Below, piece by piece: positions 25,738-35,188 of a stretch of DNA of 64,000 nt. This DNA comes from Ignavibacteria bacterium (GTDB lineage: Bacteria; Bacteroidota; Ignavibacteria; Kapaibacteriales; Kapaibacteriaceae). Below the pieces are notes generated by a model, which worked only from the letters and a program-made list of their open reading frames with translations, ran no database searches and was not told the origin of the DNA. The DNA is taken from assembly GCA_947495975.1 (NCBI GenBank), contig CANMBE010000012.1:26982-90981 (forward strand), in the 5' to 3' direction. The number at the start of each line of letters is the position of its first letter. The stretch's first letter is position 1. A program made the position numbers and the translations under genes.

Positions 25738-26301
25738 ATGAGCAATGTATTGATCGCTTTGTCATTCTGTGGAATGATGTTACTCTTTACGTCTGGATGC
25801 AAGGAAACATCCACTACGCCAGACCCAATCAATCACGACATCGTAACAACAGTGACTATCACGCTCAAGCCAAGAGGGGTGATCATAGATTCACTCGTTG
25901 CTGTTTGGGAGGATATCGATGGGGTAGGGGGCGCAAACCCCAATCGCATTGATACGCTAAAGTTGAAAGCTGGCACAGAGTATATATGTTCGATACAAGT
26001 TGAAAATTGCTCCGTGACGCCAATAGTGGATATCACATCAGAGATCGATGCAGAAAGAGAGAACCACCAGTTCTTTTACGCCATTACAAATAGCCTTGGC
26101 AACGTAACCGTAATAGATAAAGATAGTCGGAGCCTACCTGTTGGTTTGCAATTCTATCTCTCGACAACAGTAACTGCTTCAGCTGTGCCGGGTGCCCTCA
26201 CAATGTCTCTTTCGCATTGGGAGAATGCAGCCGACAAAAACGGCACAACGCCAAGCGCAGAAACGGACGTCTCAATTGAACTGCCGATGATCGTGCGTTA
26301 A
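25738..26301 (+). CDS. Small lipoprotein partner of the TonB receptor
   Basis: A 187-aa lipoprotein: the lipobox-like end LLFTSGC at residues 15-21 predicts lipidation at C21. The mature part contains TTVTITLKP, a WEDIDGVGG segment, and the ENHQFFYAIT motif, followed by an SLSHW strand and a final DVSIELP strand. This layout recalls small lipoproteins next to TonB receptors in Flavobacteriia that are often labelled 'type 1 periplasmic binding fold superfamily' proteins, with the conserved HQFFY block. That assignment is from memory of the family pattern. It probably binds or presents the receptor's ligand. It is co-transcribed with the receptor and followed by a terminator. Confidence 0.75.
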   Translation: MSNVLIALSFCGMMLLFTSGCKETSTTPDPINHDIVTTVTITLKPRGVIIDSLVAVWEDIDGVGGANPNRIDTLKLKAGTEYICSIQVENCSVTPIVDITSEIDAERENHQFFYAITNSLGNVTVIDKDSRSLPVGLQFYLSTTVTASAVPGALTMSLSHWENAADKNGTTPSAETDVSIELPMIVR

Positions 26302-26317
26302 TCCTGCAGTCCCACAA

Positions 26318-26344
26318 AGCTGGGCTGAAGCCCGGCTCTTTTTG
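26318..26344 (+). terminator. Rho-independent terminator after the TonB-lipoprotein operon
   Basis: AGCTGGGC and GCCCGGCT form an 8-bp stem (one G-U) around the tetraloop TGAA, followed by CTTTTT. Confidence 0.8.
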
Positions 26345-26369
26345 TCTCCGTATCTCCGTATTTTCTCCT

Positions 26370-28130
26370 GTGCTAAACACTCCAATAGAACTCGTACGCT
26401 TTGTTGTGGTTGATGTAGAAACCACTGGCGGTAAGGCGGCAGACCATCGCATGACGGAGATTGCGATGTGTGTTGTGGAGGATGACTCTATTGTGCGCAG
26501 CTACGAGTCTCTTATAAATCCGCATCAGCCGATACCTGATTTTATTCAGATGATGACGGGTATTACTCCGCAAATGGTTGCTGATGCGCCTGACGAGGAT
26601 GTTGTGCTTGCACCTATCATCTCTGAGCTATCAAGTGAGAACCAGGTTGTAGTATTTGTTGGACATAATGTTGGGTTTGATTGGAGCTTTGTTAACAAGG
26701 CAGTTGAGCGGATGGGCGAGCCCCTTATCGATGTACCGCGACTGTGTACGTGTAGGTTGTCGCGCAGACTCAGCGCGGGCCTTCCGAAGCATAACCTGGG
26801 CGCAGTGGCTGAGTTTTATGGGTGTACAATCTCTGCGCGACATAGAGCAATGGGTGACACGGAGGCCACGGCGCGAGTCCTCATAAAGCTGATTGATAGG
26901 GCAAGGGGCGAGCATGATGCGCTAACACTTGGCGACGTCATTGCTCTGCAGCATGCTCCAAAAACAACAACCACATCTAAAACAACATCAAAGGTAAAAC
27001 AGCTTCTTGCGCCACGCTTACAAGAACTCCCAGATGAGCCGGGTGTGTACTATTTCTTCAATGCAAAGAAGACGGTGTTGTACGTTGGTAAGGCAAAGTC
27101 ATTGCGCGCACGCGTGAATACATACTTTCATGATGGCCCTCTGCACGGCAAGTCTGTGCAGAAAATGATTCGCTACATCCGTCATGTTGAGTGGGAGACA
27201 ACGGGTACTGAACTTGGCGCGATGTTGTTAGAGTCGCGCGAGATAAAAACAAAACATCCGCTGCATAATCGTGCTGGACTCGAATATCACGCACCATCGT
27301 TTCTGAAGATTACAAATGAAGCTTTTCCGCGCATTGATCTTGTTAATCGCATAGAAGATGATGGCGCAGAATATTTTGGACCGTTTCGTTCACAACGCAT
27401 GGCAGAGCGTATTTGCGAAATGGTGGTGCGCGAGCACAATCTGCGCACGTGCAGTGGAGAACTTTATCCCGATGCCGATGTACGCCCCTGTTTTGACTAT
27501 CACATCAAAAAGTGTTTCGGACCGTGCGCACTGCATCAGACAATTGATGACTACCGTTACTCAGTAGAGTGTGCGCGTAAGTTTCTGATGAACGTAGAGA
27601 CTGGTGCAATTGCAAAACTAGCGTCACAGATGGACGATGCAGCGTCGCGGCTGGACTATGAGCGCGCAGCGATGTTGCGCGATGGTATTCGAGAGATTGA
27701 GCGCGTAACCTTGCACGGTAGCGATCGGCCTCTTGCTGTTACCGATACAAACGTTGTGATTATTGTACCAACAAATGATAGGTATGCAACCGTTGAAGTG
27801 TATGCCCTTCGTGCGGGTAGGTTGGCATATCAGCGCGTAATAGGCACGGGTGCTGACCGGACACCTATTATTGATGCACTGAAAGACGTGTTCCTTGCCG
27901 ATGCTCCCAAGGGGGCTTTCAGTGAGCGCGAACTTGATGAACTGCGCATCATAACCTCGTGGTTGTATCAACGCAGAGAACGTGCATCAACCATTGTTGT
28001 TCGCAATGTAGATATGTTGGCTCTTGAGATTGATACATCAATGGGAATGTATCGCAAACGCGGGACGCAACGTAGACCAATGCAAAATGAATATTCGCAA
28101 ATACCGGAGAATGATGACTACGGTGTTTGA
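26370..28130 (+). CDS. DnaQ-type exonuclease fused to UvrC-like GIY-YIG nuclease
   Basis: A 586-aa fusion. Residues ~8-180 are a DEDDh 3'-5' exonuclease (VVDVETTGG with D15 and E17; FVGHNVGFDW near 96; RHRAMGDTEAT near 157, giving the late H and D). Residues ~215-310 are the GIY-YIG domain of UvrC (GVYYF at 225, LYVGKAKSLRARV). Residues ~415-450 contain a UVR-like segment (MDDAASRLDYERAAMLRD). The RNase H-like endonuclease and helix-hairpin-helix parts of full UvrC are absent, so it can make at most one of the two UvrC incisions, like Cho. Such fusions are known in several phyla. The start is GTG at 26370. It overlaps the downstream selU start. Confidence 0.87.
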   Translation: MLNTPIELVRFVVVDVETTGGKAADHRMTEIAMCVVEDDSIVRSYESLINPHQPIPDFIQMMTGITPQMVADAPDEDVVLAPIISELSSENQVVVFVGHNVGFDWSFVNKAVERMGEPLIDVPRLCTCRLSRRLSAGLPKHNLGAVAEFYGCTISARHRAMGDTEATARVLIKLIDRARGEHDALTLGDVIALQHAPKTTTTSKTTSKVKQLLAPRLQELPDEPGVYYFFNAKKTVLYVGKAKSLRARVNTYFHDGPLHGKSVQKMIRYIRHVEWETTGTELGAMLLESREIKTKHPLHNRAGLEYHAPSFLKITNEAFPRIDLVNRIEDDGAEYFGPFRSQRMAERICEMVVREHNLRTCSGELYPDADVRPCFDYHIKKCFGPCALHQTIDDYRYSVECARKFLMNVETGAIAKLASQMDDAASRLDYERAAMLRDGIREIERVTLHGSDRPLAVTDTNVVIIVPTNDRYATVEVYALRAGRLAYQRVIGTGADRTPIIDALKDVFLADAPKGAFSERELDELRIITSWLYQRRERASTIVVRNVDMLALEIDTSMGMYRKRGTQRRPMQNEYSQIPENDDYGV

Positions 28131-29037
28131 CGATCTTCACTCTGAACACGTAGCAATTGTTGACGTGCGATCTCCTGCTGAATATTTAGCAGGCCATATT
28201 CCTGGAGCAGTGAATATTCCACTCTTTTCCAACGAAGAGCGCGCCGTTGTTGGAACCGCATATGCGAAAAATGGAAATCAGCGTGCTGTTGAGATTGGAC
28301 TAGAAATTGTAGGCCCAAAATTATCGTTGTTTGTGAAACAAGCTCGTGCGTTAGGGAAGCCTCTTATCATCTATTGTTGGAGAGGGGGCATGCGTAGCGC
28401 TTCAATGTGTTGGCTTTTTCAAACTGCCGGTATGGACGTGCGCACAATTCCAAGAGGATACAAAGGCTATAGGGCATGGGGTCTGAGCCTGATTGCAAAG
28501 CCGTGGAATTTACGCGTGGTATGTGGACGAACTGGATCGGGCAAAACACACTACTTGCATGAACTTGCTTCGCGTGGCGAACAGGTTCTAGATCTTGAGG
28601 GACTCGCTCATCATAAAGGTTCATCTTTTGGAGCAATTGGATTGCCACCGCAACCATCCACTGAACACTTTATGAATCTCGTTACTCAGCAACTGCAGAA
28701 GTTTATGGTGGAGCGAACTCTCTGGGTGGAAGATGAGAGTCGCAATGTTGGCAGCGTATCGGTTCCCGAAGTTCTTTTTAACGCTATGCAGCGTGCTCCC
28801 ATTGAAAAGCTGGATGTCCCTCGAAATCTACGAGTACAAAACTTAGTAGCAGATTATGGACAAGCATCACGTGCAGACCTTATCGCCGCATTCGAACGAC
28901 TACGCCGAAAACTTGGTGGAGATCGCTGTAACCAGGCTATTGAGGCGGTTTCCGCTGGCGATATGGCAACGGCGGCTGAACTTGCTCTTGACTATTATGA
29001 CCAGACCTATGACTACTGTTTAACAAAGAGACCTTAA
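28111..29037 (+). CDS. selU: tRNA 2-selenouridine synthase (SelU/MnmH)
   Basis: A protein of 308 aa. An N-terminal rhodanese domain ([21 protein letters not shown]; catalytic cysteine in [11 protein letters not shown]) is followed by a P-loop domain ([12 protein letters not shown]). This is the SelU/YbbB architecture, which replaces 2-thiouridine by 2-selenouridine at the wobble base of tRNAs using selenophosphate. The neighbour selD, 28 bp downstream, supplies selenophosphate. ATG 28111 or 28114 lies just after GGAG, with ATG 28087 a longer alternative; all overlap the end of the exonuclease gene. The usual length is about 340-370 aa, so this is a compact version. Confidence 0.9.
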   Translation: MMTTVFDDLHSEHVAIVDVRSPAEYLAGHIPGAVNIPLFSNEERAVVGTAYAKNGNQRAVEIGLEIVGPKLSLFVKQARALGKPLIIYCWRGGMRSASMCWLFQTAGMDVRTIPRGYKGYRAWGLSLIAKPWNLRVVCGRTGSGKTHYLHELASRGEQVLDLEGLAHHKGSSFGAIGLPPQPSTEHFMNLVTQQLQKFMVERTLWVEDESRNVGSVSVPEVLFNAMQRAPIEKLDVPRNLRVQNLVADYGQASRADLIAAFERLRRKLGGDRCNQAIEAVSAGDMATAAELALDYYDQTYDYCLTKRP

Positions 29038-29065
29038 GAAACGAAAAGAAAATGTAAGAACTTCC

Positions 29066-30136
29066 ATGAACTACACACTCACACAATACTCCCACGGCGC
29101 TGGTTGTGGTTGCAAAATCTCACCGGCAGTATTGGATGTAATACTTAGCACGGAGCATGTTGGTCTTCCTGATCCACGACTGATCGTTGGGAATGACTCA
29201 CGTGATGACGCCGCGGTATACGATCTTGGTGATGGCACAGCCATCGTAAGCACAACAGATTTCTTTATGCCTATCGTTGATGACCCCATCGACTTTGGTC
29301 GCATCGCTAGTGTGAATGCAATTAGCGATATCTATGCAATGGGTGGCACTCCACTCATGGCCATTGCTGTGCTTGGTTGGCCAATCAACACTGTGCCACT
29401 CGAAGCTGCTCGACTTGTTTTGGATGGGGCTCGCCAGGCATGTGCAGAGGCAGGCATCGTATTGGCTGGTGGGCATAGTATAGATAGTCCAGAACCAATC
29501 TTTGGTCTTGCAGTAACAGGACGTGTTGCACTTGCACATCTCAAAAGAAATACCGGCGCACAAGAAGGCGATGTGCTGTTTCTCACCAAGCCCCTTGGTA
29601 TTGGCATTCTCACAACGGCACAGAAGAAGGGCATCCTTAAGGATGAGCACGCAACTCTTGCGCGCGATATAATGTGCCGGCTAAACAATGCAGGAGCAAC
29701 GTTTGGAACACTACCGTATGTGCACGCGATGACTGATGTAACAGGCTTTGGCCTCATGGGCCATCTGTGCGAGCTTTGCGAGGGAGCTGATCTTACCGCC
29801 GAGATTGATTACATCGCGGTGCCGATTATAGAGAGAGACGTAATCAATGACTACCTCTCGCAGAAGTCATTCCCAGGTGGAACAACGCGTAACATTGAAT
29901 CATATGGTCATAAACTCGCGCCTCTCACAGAGGAGCAGAAGTATATCCTTTGTGATCCACAAACAAGTGGCGGCTTGCTCGTGTGTGTTGATCCTCAGCA
30001 CACGCAAGACTTCTTGGCAGTTGCACGGGAATGCGGGCTGGGTGATCTACAACCAATAGGCCGTATGACGTCAGTCCACCCAATCGGCCATGAAAACATT
30101 CGTGTCTCGAGTGCCGTTATTATTACGGTTGCTTGA
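29066..30136 (+). CDS. selD: Selenide, water dikinase SelD
   Basis: A 356-aa selenophosphate synthetase. The N-terminal catalytic motif GAGCGCK has C14 and C16 with K17, so the position that is selenocysteine in some bacteria is cysteine here. [38 protein letters not shown] and DPQTSGGLL are typical ATP/Mg-binding blocks. Together with selU it forms a minimal selenouridine pathway; no selA, selB or selenocysteine tRNA is in the window. The last 66 bp overlap tail to tail with the TolB-like gene on the other strand. Confidence 0.95.
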   Translation: MNYTLTQYSHGAGCGCKISPAVLDVILSTEHVGLPDPRLIVGNDSRDDAAVYDLGDGTAIVSTTDFFMPIVDDPIDFGRIASVNAISDIYAMGGTPLMAIAVLGWPINTVPLEAARLVLDGARQACAEAGIVLAGGHSIDSPEPIFGLAVTGRVALAHLKRNTGAQEGDVLFLTKPLGIGILTTAQKKGILKDEHATLARDIMCRLNNAGATFGTLPYVHAMTDVTGFGLMGHLCELCEGADLTAEIDYIAVPIIERDVINDYLSQKSFPGGTTRNIESYGHKLAPLTEEQKYILCDPQTSGGLLVCVDPQHTQDFLAVARECGLGDLQPIGRMTSVHPIGHENIRVSSAVIITVA

Positions 30137-31135
30137 CCATACGAGGTGCTTGCCATCGGGCGAGAACATTGGGAAAGCATTAAAAATACTCTCAGAAGAA
30201 ATCTGCTCTAGACCGGTGCCATCAAGGTTAATCATGTAGAGCTGAAAATCGTATCCACGTTGAGACGCGTGGTTAGATGAAAAGATGATCTTCCTTGACG
30301 ATGGATGATAGAACGGTGCCCAATTGGCCTTTCCAAGTTTTGTTATTTGCTGCACATTTGACCCGTCAACGTTGCAGGTAAAAATCTCCATGTCGGTTGG
30401 GGCCACTAAACCTTGTGCTAACAACTCCTTGTAATCGCGCTGTGCTTCTTCAGTTCTTGGCCGGGATGCACGATAAACCAGTTTAGTACCGTCAGGAGAA
30501 AAGAATGCGCCGCCATCATATCCAAGTTCATTCGTTATTTGATGAAGGTCAGTGCCATCGATAGTCATTGTCCATAATTCCAAATCGCCACTGCGATCCG
30601 ATGTGAAGACAATGAGATCGCCTTTAGGAGAGAGCGTTGCCTCCGCGTCATATCCATTACGATCTGTGAGCTTTAACTTTACAATCCCACGAGCATCCGC
30701 AACGTAAATGTCATACGATGGCAATACCTGCCAGAGATATTTGCGGTCGGTGCGGGGAGCAGGCAACGCAGGACATGCTGCATCGGCTTCGTGCGTACTT
30801 GCGTACAGAATGTCCGAATTGTTGGGCATGAAATACGAACATGTGGTGCGCCCCTTACCAGTGCTTATACGCGGAGCACGATACGAGGAATCTCCTGCAG
30901 CACGCGCGATGTCCATCATGTGAATTTGATCGCATGAATGACCCCACGATTTGTTGTTTGATTGAAACGAAAGTTTTGTGCCATCTGGGCTGAAGTATGC
31001 TTCTGCGTTATCGCCACCAAATGTAAGCTGACGAACATTCGCAAGGTGATGTTCCTTTGGTTGTGCCGTTGCGATTGCAGCGGTAGAGATGAGAAGCAAT
31101 ACCATTGGATAGAAGCGACACAAAAATCTTTTCAT
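30071..31135 (-). CDS. Secreted TolB-like PD40 beta-propeller protein
   Basis: A 354-aa exported protein with a signal peptide ending near AIATAQ. At least five PD40/WD40-like motifs of the type [12 protein letters not shown] are visible ([68 protein letters not shown]), giving a six-bladed propeller like the C-terminal part of TolB. There is no transmembrane segment or T9SS domain, so it is likely periplasmic. Function is unknown; such proteins often appear alone in Bacteroidota. It converges on and overlaps selD by 66 bp. Confidence 0.85.
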   Translation of the reverse strand: MKRFLCRFYPMVLLLISTAAIATAQPKEHHLANVRQLTFGGDNAEAYFSPDGTKLSFQSNNKSWGHSCDQIHMMDIARAAGDSSYRAPRISTGKGRTTCSYFMPNNSDILYASTHEADAACPALPAPRTDRKYLWQVLPSYDIYVADARGIVKLKLTDRNGYDAEATLSPKGDLIVFTSDRSGDLELWTMTIDGTDLHQITNELGYDGGAFFSPDGTKLVYRASRPRTEEAQRDYKELLAQGLVAPTDMEIFTCNVDGSNVQQITKLGKANWAPFYHPSSRKIIFSSNHASQRGYDFQLYMINLDGTGLEQISSESIFNAFPMFSPDGKHLVWSSNRNNNGTRDTNVFMADWVD

Positions 31136-31214
31136 TCAGTAAATCACATAAAAACAGAGTTAAACGATGCTTCGTAGGTCTCGAAGCTACGAAGAGTCCG
31201 TATTTTTAAGTCCT

Positions 31215-32843
31215 ATGTCAATTCACGACCAGTCAAAGAAGTCCGGCCTCGATATGCTGCGGGACCCACGCTATAACAAGGGCACGGGCTTTACACGCGA
31301 AGAGCGAGAAAAATATGGGCTTATGGGGCTTCTGCCCGATATGGTCTCTACTCTCGAAATGCAAATCCAGCGTATTGAAGGGCATATAAAGTCGCTTCCT
31401 ACAGACATTGAAAAATATGTCTACTTCAGTGACCTACAAGAGCGAAACGAAAGCCTGTTCTATCGTATTCTCATGGGTAATCCTGAAGCGTACATGCCCG
31501 TGGTGTATACGCCAACCGTGGGGCTTGCGTGTCAGACATTTGGGAGAATCTATCGTCGTCCAAAGGGTCTCTTCATTAGTGCGAGACATCGCGGCAAAAT
31601 TGCTGACGTATTGTGTAACTGGCCCGAAGAAGACGTGCGCTGGATTTGCGTTACCGATGGCGAACGCATTCTTGGTCTAGGCGATCTTGGTGCTCAAGGC
31701 ATGGGTATTCCCATTGGCAAGCTTGCCCTCTATACAGCATGTGCAGGGGTGCCCCCTCAGATGACGTTGCCTGTTGTACTAGACATTGGCACGAACAATG
31801 AAGAGCTATTGAAAGATCCGTTCTACATCGGATTACGCGAACGCAGACTTGTTGGTGAAGAATACGAGTCTTTCATCGAAGAATTTGTCACTGCGGTAGA
31901 ACACATCTTTCCAAAGTGCAGCATTCAGTGGGAAGATTTTGCGAATCCGAATTCAGGACCCATCCTGGAACGGTATCGTAACCGCATCTCCTCGTTTAAT
32001 GACGATATACAAGGCACTGCAGCCGTTGGTGTTGCCGGCATACTTGCCGCACTTCGAATGAAAGGCGAGTCGCTCGCTGAACAAACATTCTTGTTCTTTG
32101 GTGCGGGCTCAGCAGGCACAGGCATTGCAGACCTATTGTGTAGGGTGATGCAGAAAGATGGCATTCCACTCGAGGAAGCGCGTAAAAAATGTTGGCTTGT
32201 TGATAGCAAAGGGCTTGTTGTTGCCTCTCGCGAAGATCTCACGGAAACTAAACGTCCTTTTGCTCACGATGCTGAGCCTGTAGGTACACTTGCAAATGCA
32301 GCGCTCTTCACAAAGGCAACAGCACTCATTGGCACAAGCACTATTCCAAAAAGTTTCAGCTTTGAAGTTATCGAGCAGATGGCGTCCAACACAGACCGAC
32401 CAATCATCTTCCCATTCTCGAATCCTACATCAAAGAGCGAGTGTTCTGCAGAAGAAGCGTACACATGGACGAATGGCCGCGCCATTTTTGCAAGTGGCAG
32501 CCCCTTCCAACCCGTTGTTCTCGATGGTGTAACGTACTACCCGGGACAAGGTAATAATGTTTACATTTTTCCTGGACTCTGCCTTGCCGTTTATGCCACC
32601 ATGGCTACTACCATACCAGATCAGGCTTTTGCTGTTGCGGCACGCGCACTTGCTGCAATGGTTTCAGATGAACAATTTGCTAGGGGGCTTATCTATCCGC
32701 CCATGTCTAATATCTGCGCTGCAGCAGCAGTGGTAGCTAATGCCGTTGCTACCTTCTTTTTTGATGAAGGCCTTGCACGTGTAGAACGTCCAGAAAATAT
32801 TCCAGCGTTCTTGGATGGATGTGCGTGGAAGCCAGAGTATTGA
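31215..32843 (+). CDS. NAD-dependent malic enzyme
   Basis: A protein of about 542 aa of the large (MaeA/eukaryote-like) malic enzyme type, which oxidatively decarboxylates malate to pyruvate. Visible features: LLPDMVSTLEMQ near residue 37, the VVYTPTVG tyrosine motif near 96, a VTDGERILGLGDLGAQGMGI catalytic segment near 150 (shown as the region), the metal-binding EDFANPN and NDDIQGTAAV, and the Rossmann motif FFGAGSAGTGIA near residue 295. The frame extends to 31167, but the ATG at 31215 follows a TATTTTTA element by 6 nt. Cofactor preference is inferred from the family. Confidence 0.92.
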   Translation: MSIHDQSKKSGLDMLRDPRYNKGTGFTREEREKYGLMGLLPDMVSTLEMQIQRIEGHIKSLPTDIEKYVYFSDLQERNESLFYRILMGNPEAYMPVVYTPTVGLACQTFGRIYRRPKGLFISARHRGKIADVLCNWPEEDVRWICVTDGERILGLGDLGAQGMGIPIGKLALYTACAGVPPQMTLPVVLDIGTNNEELLKDPFYIGLRERRLVGEEYESFIEEFVTAVEHIFPKCSIQWEDFANPNSGPILERYRNRISSFNDDIQGTAAVGVAGILAALRMKGESLAEQTFLFFGAGSAGTGIADLLCRVMQKDGIPLEEARKKCWLVDSKGLVVASREDLTETKRPFAHDAEPVGTLANAALFTKATALIGTSTIPKSFSFEVIEQMASNTDRPIIFPFSNPTSKSECSAEEAYTWTNGRAIFASGSPFQPVVLDGVTYYPGQGNNVYIFPGLCLAVYATMATTIPDQAFAVAARALAAMVSDEQFARGLIYPPMSNICAAAAVVANAVATFFFDEGLARVERPENIPAFLDGCAWKPEY

Positions 32844-32883
32844 CAGATACGGAGATGCCTAGAGTGCTTACTCAACGAACCAT

Positions 32884-34236
32884 CTATCTCAATTCTTTCT
32901 CGGCAACATCCCTCTTCCAAACTTCTTTGCCATCCTTATTCATAACACGCATAGTGAGGACGCGAGCCCCCTTCATTCCGGCAACGCTGATGAGAGCAAA
33001 GTTATGTTCTCCGAATTCAGTGCCGGGGACGCGATAGGTGTTTGATTGCTTTGCAATGTCTTTGTTGCTGCCGGCTGTGAGCGAGGATGTAGTCAGTTCA
33101 TAAAGAGGATATGAACCAACGCGATCAAACGTAGAGAGTTCGGCAGCGTGGATATCGCCGCTTACAAACAATACGCCGTTGATTTTGTTTGTAGAAATGA
33201 GGTCAATAATTCGTTGACGCTCACTGGGCATACGGGCGAAACATTCTTTACGAAGATTATCTGTAAGAAACTGTGATCCAACGGCAATGATCTTAAAGGT
33301 AGCCGTTGACGATGCAAGAGCATCGATGAGCCACTGAATCTGATGTTCGCCAAGGATAGTCTGATCTCCATCTTTGCGATCATTCGGTGCACGGTAGTAT
33401 CGATCGTCAAGCATAAACACCTGTACGTCTATCAACTCGAATGATGTTGTTATGCCGGGCTTTTCCATTACGCCATATGATGGGTTGGCCCAGAAAAGTT
33501 TAAATACATCAAGCGCATCTTTCTTACCCCACCAACCACGATCTGAGTCATTCGGCCCATAGTCATGATCGTCCCATGTTGCATAATTCGGGACGGATGC
33601 AAATAATGCGCGCGATTCCAACAACGCGCGCGTATGACCATAACGCTTTATCATCCCCGCTCGCGAATTCCAATCGGGCTCGCGCAGATACGTGTTGTCG
33701 CCTAACCAAAGCATTGCATCAGGCTTCATTGCATTTATGGCTGTAAATATCTGATAGTCAGAGCCGTATCCACTTTCCTTGCCTAATGAATCTTGACGCT
33801 CAAAGCCAGCTTCATTTACATAATGACAAGATCCCAACGCAATGGCAAGAGGAGGTACGTTCTTGCCACGCCACTTCCATATAGGTCTTGATTTGAATGT
33901 TGTGGGCACATCGAACGTTTGAACAACATCGTTGATCATAATGCTGTATTCGTATGTACGTCCGGGCTCTACACTGTCTAGCACAAATGTGATGCAGTTG
34001 CCATCTTCAGCGCGCGTCTGACGTGTAGATGTAGAGAGCCACTTACCAGTGACATTATTGCGATACGTTATGCGAACAGATGATTCCGTTAACGTTTGCA
34101 CCCATATGCTTGCACTTCGCATATCTACGTGACCCACCATTGGGCCTGCTCGTAAGCCAATCTGAGCCATGAGGGAGGGGGCGGCACAGACTGCTATGAT
34201 GCAGAGTGCAAAACAAGCATACAGTAGTTTATGCAT
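32884..34236 (-). CDS. PhoD-like alkaline phosphatase D family protein
   Basis: A 450-aa exported metallophosphatase with a signal peptide ending near SLMAQ. An N-terminal fibronectin-like domain (~25-125) precedes the catalytic domain with ALGSCHYVNE, LWLGDNTYLREPDW, ATWDDHDYGPND and FVSGDIHAAE, the metal ligands of PhoD (alkaline phosphatase D) enzymes, which hydrolyse phosphodiesters and monoesters. No twin-arginine signal is seen, unlike B. subtilis PhoD. The frame continues to 34278, but the ATG at 34236 overlaps the AMP nucleosidase stop and starts a proper signal peptide. It is co-transcribed with the AMP nucleosidase gene, which suggests nucleotide or phosphate salvage. Confidence 0.87.
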   Translation of the reverse strand: MHKLLYACFALCIIAVCAAPSLMAQIGLRAGPMVGHVDMRSASIWVQTLTESSVRITYRNNVTGKWLSTSTRQTRAEDGNCITFVLDSVEPGRTYEYSIMINDVVQTFDVPTTFKSRPIWKWRGKNVPPLAIALGSCHYVNEAGFERQDSLGKESGYGSDYQIFTAINAMKPDAMLWLGDNTYLREPDWNSRAGMIKRYGHTRALLESRALFASVPNYATWDDHDYGPNDSDRGWWGKKDALDVFKLFWANPSYGVMEKPGITTSFELIDVQVFMLDDRYYRAPNDRKDGDQTILGEHQIQWLIDALASSTATFKIIAVGSQFLTDNLRKECFARMPSERQRIIDLISTNKINGVLFVSGDIHAAELSTFDRVGSYPLYELTTSSLTAGSNKDIAKQSNTYRVPGTEFGEHNFALISVAGMKGARVLTMRVMNKDGKEVWKRDVAEKELR

Positions 34237-35002
34237 AGCGTAGGTGTTTGATTTCCTCTCCCTTGTCGCCAATCTCATTCATTGCATCGATGCCAATTGT
34301 AAGATGCAATTCAGAATATGCTTCTGTTACACGTCTATCAGATTCTTCTGTCTTCACACCCTCTGGCATGATCGGCACATCACTTACGAGCAAGAGGGCT
34401 CCGCGCGGTATGCCGTTCTTGTGACCAACGATAAGTATGGTTGCTGTCTCCATATCAATTGCAATACACGACAAATCTGTTAGCCGATTGCGAAATACAT
34501 CATCCCATTCCCAGACACGCCGGTTTGTGGTGTACACTACACCCGTGCGATATTCTTGACCATGTTCGAGAATCTTATCAGAAACAAACTTGTGCAATTT
34601 GAAAGACGGCAACGCAGGCACCTCTGGTGGGAAGTAGTCGTTGCTTGTTCCATCTCCGCGTATTGCAGCTATCGGCAAGATAAAGTGTCCAATCTCAGTT
34701 GACTTGTTTAGCCCGCCACATTTGCCAAGAAATAACACACCCTTTGGCATCCGAGCTACAAGCAAATCCATAATGAGTGCAGCATTCGGAGAACCGATCC
34801 CATAATTAATGATCGTCAGATTGCCGTGCGTTGCCGTCTGCATTGGTTTTTGGAGACCCTTCACCTCTACATCAAACCGCTTCGCGAAAGACTCTACGTA
34901 CCCCTTGAAGTTGGTTAGAAGTATGTAGTCGCCAAAGTCGGAAATCTCTGTTCCCGTATACCGCGGCAACCAATTCTGGGCGATAGAAAGTTTGGTGTTC
35001 AT
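34229..35002 (-). CDS. amn: AMP nucleosidase
   Basis: A 257-aa protein of the nucleoside phosphorylase/PNP_UDP_1 superfamily in the short Bacteroidota AMP nucleosidase form, which hydrolyses AMP to adenine and ribose 5-phosphate. Motifs: YGIGSPNAALIMDLL, FLGKCGGLN, IRGDGTSNDYFPPEVPALP region near 116, IDMETATI (nucleoside-binding Met-Glu) near 180, and SDVPIMPEGVKT. Its stop overlaps the PhoD-like gene by 8 bp. A TATCTTTT element (7 of 8 to the -7 consensus) ends 4 nt before the ATG. Confidence 0.88.
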   Translation of the reverse strand: MNTKLSIAQNWLPRYTGTEISDFGDYILLTNFKGYVESFAKRFDVEVKGLQKPMQTATHGNLTIINYGIGSPNAALIMDLLVARMPKGVLFLGKCGGLNKSTEIGHFILPIAAIRGDGTSNDYFPPEVPALPSFKLHKFVSDKILEHGQEYRTGVVYTTNRRVWEWDDVFRNRLTDLSCIAIDMETATILIVGHKNGIPRGALLLVSDVPIMPEGVKTEESDRRVTEAYSELHLTIGIDAMNEIGDKGEEIKHLRYA

Positions 35003-35046
35003 GATGAAAAGATACGACCCCGACAGAGATACAGAGATACAGAAGA

Positions 35047-35077
35047 AGGTCCCTCGCTTGGCTCGGGATTACGGCAT
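35047..35077 (+). repeat. Dispersed GGTCCCTCGC...GCTCGGGAT palindromic repeat
   Basis: AGGTCCCTCGCTTGGCTCGGGATTACGG matches, apart from a few bases, the palindromic units found in the tRNA-linked repeats (about 13619-13646 and 13733-13761, 17388-17416). It lies alone in the 35003-35188 intergenic region, so the unit is a genome-dispersed REP-like element and not specific to the cassettes. Confidence 0.6.
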
Positions 35078-35188
35078 GAACGAACTAACCCATTAATTGC
35101 CTTACCAGTTAACATGTCTTGGGGTAACATGAGAGCATGCTCTCGCGCTTTTCAAGGACTCTTCGAGGCTATCTCCGTAACTTATTCT

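Noticed and set aside
29066..30136. Selenocysteine-containing SelD
   Set aside because: The catalytic site reads Cys-Gly-Cys with ordinary cysteine codons, and there is no in-frame TGA.
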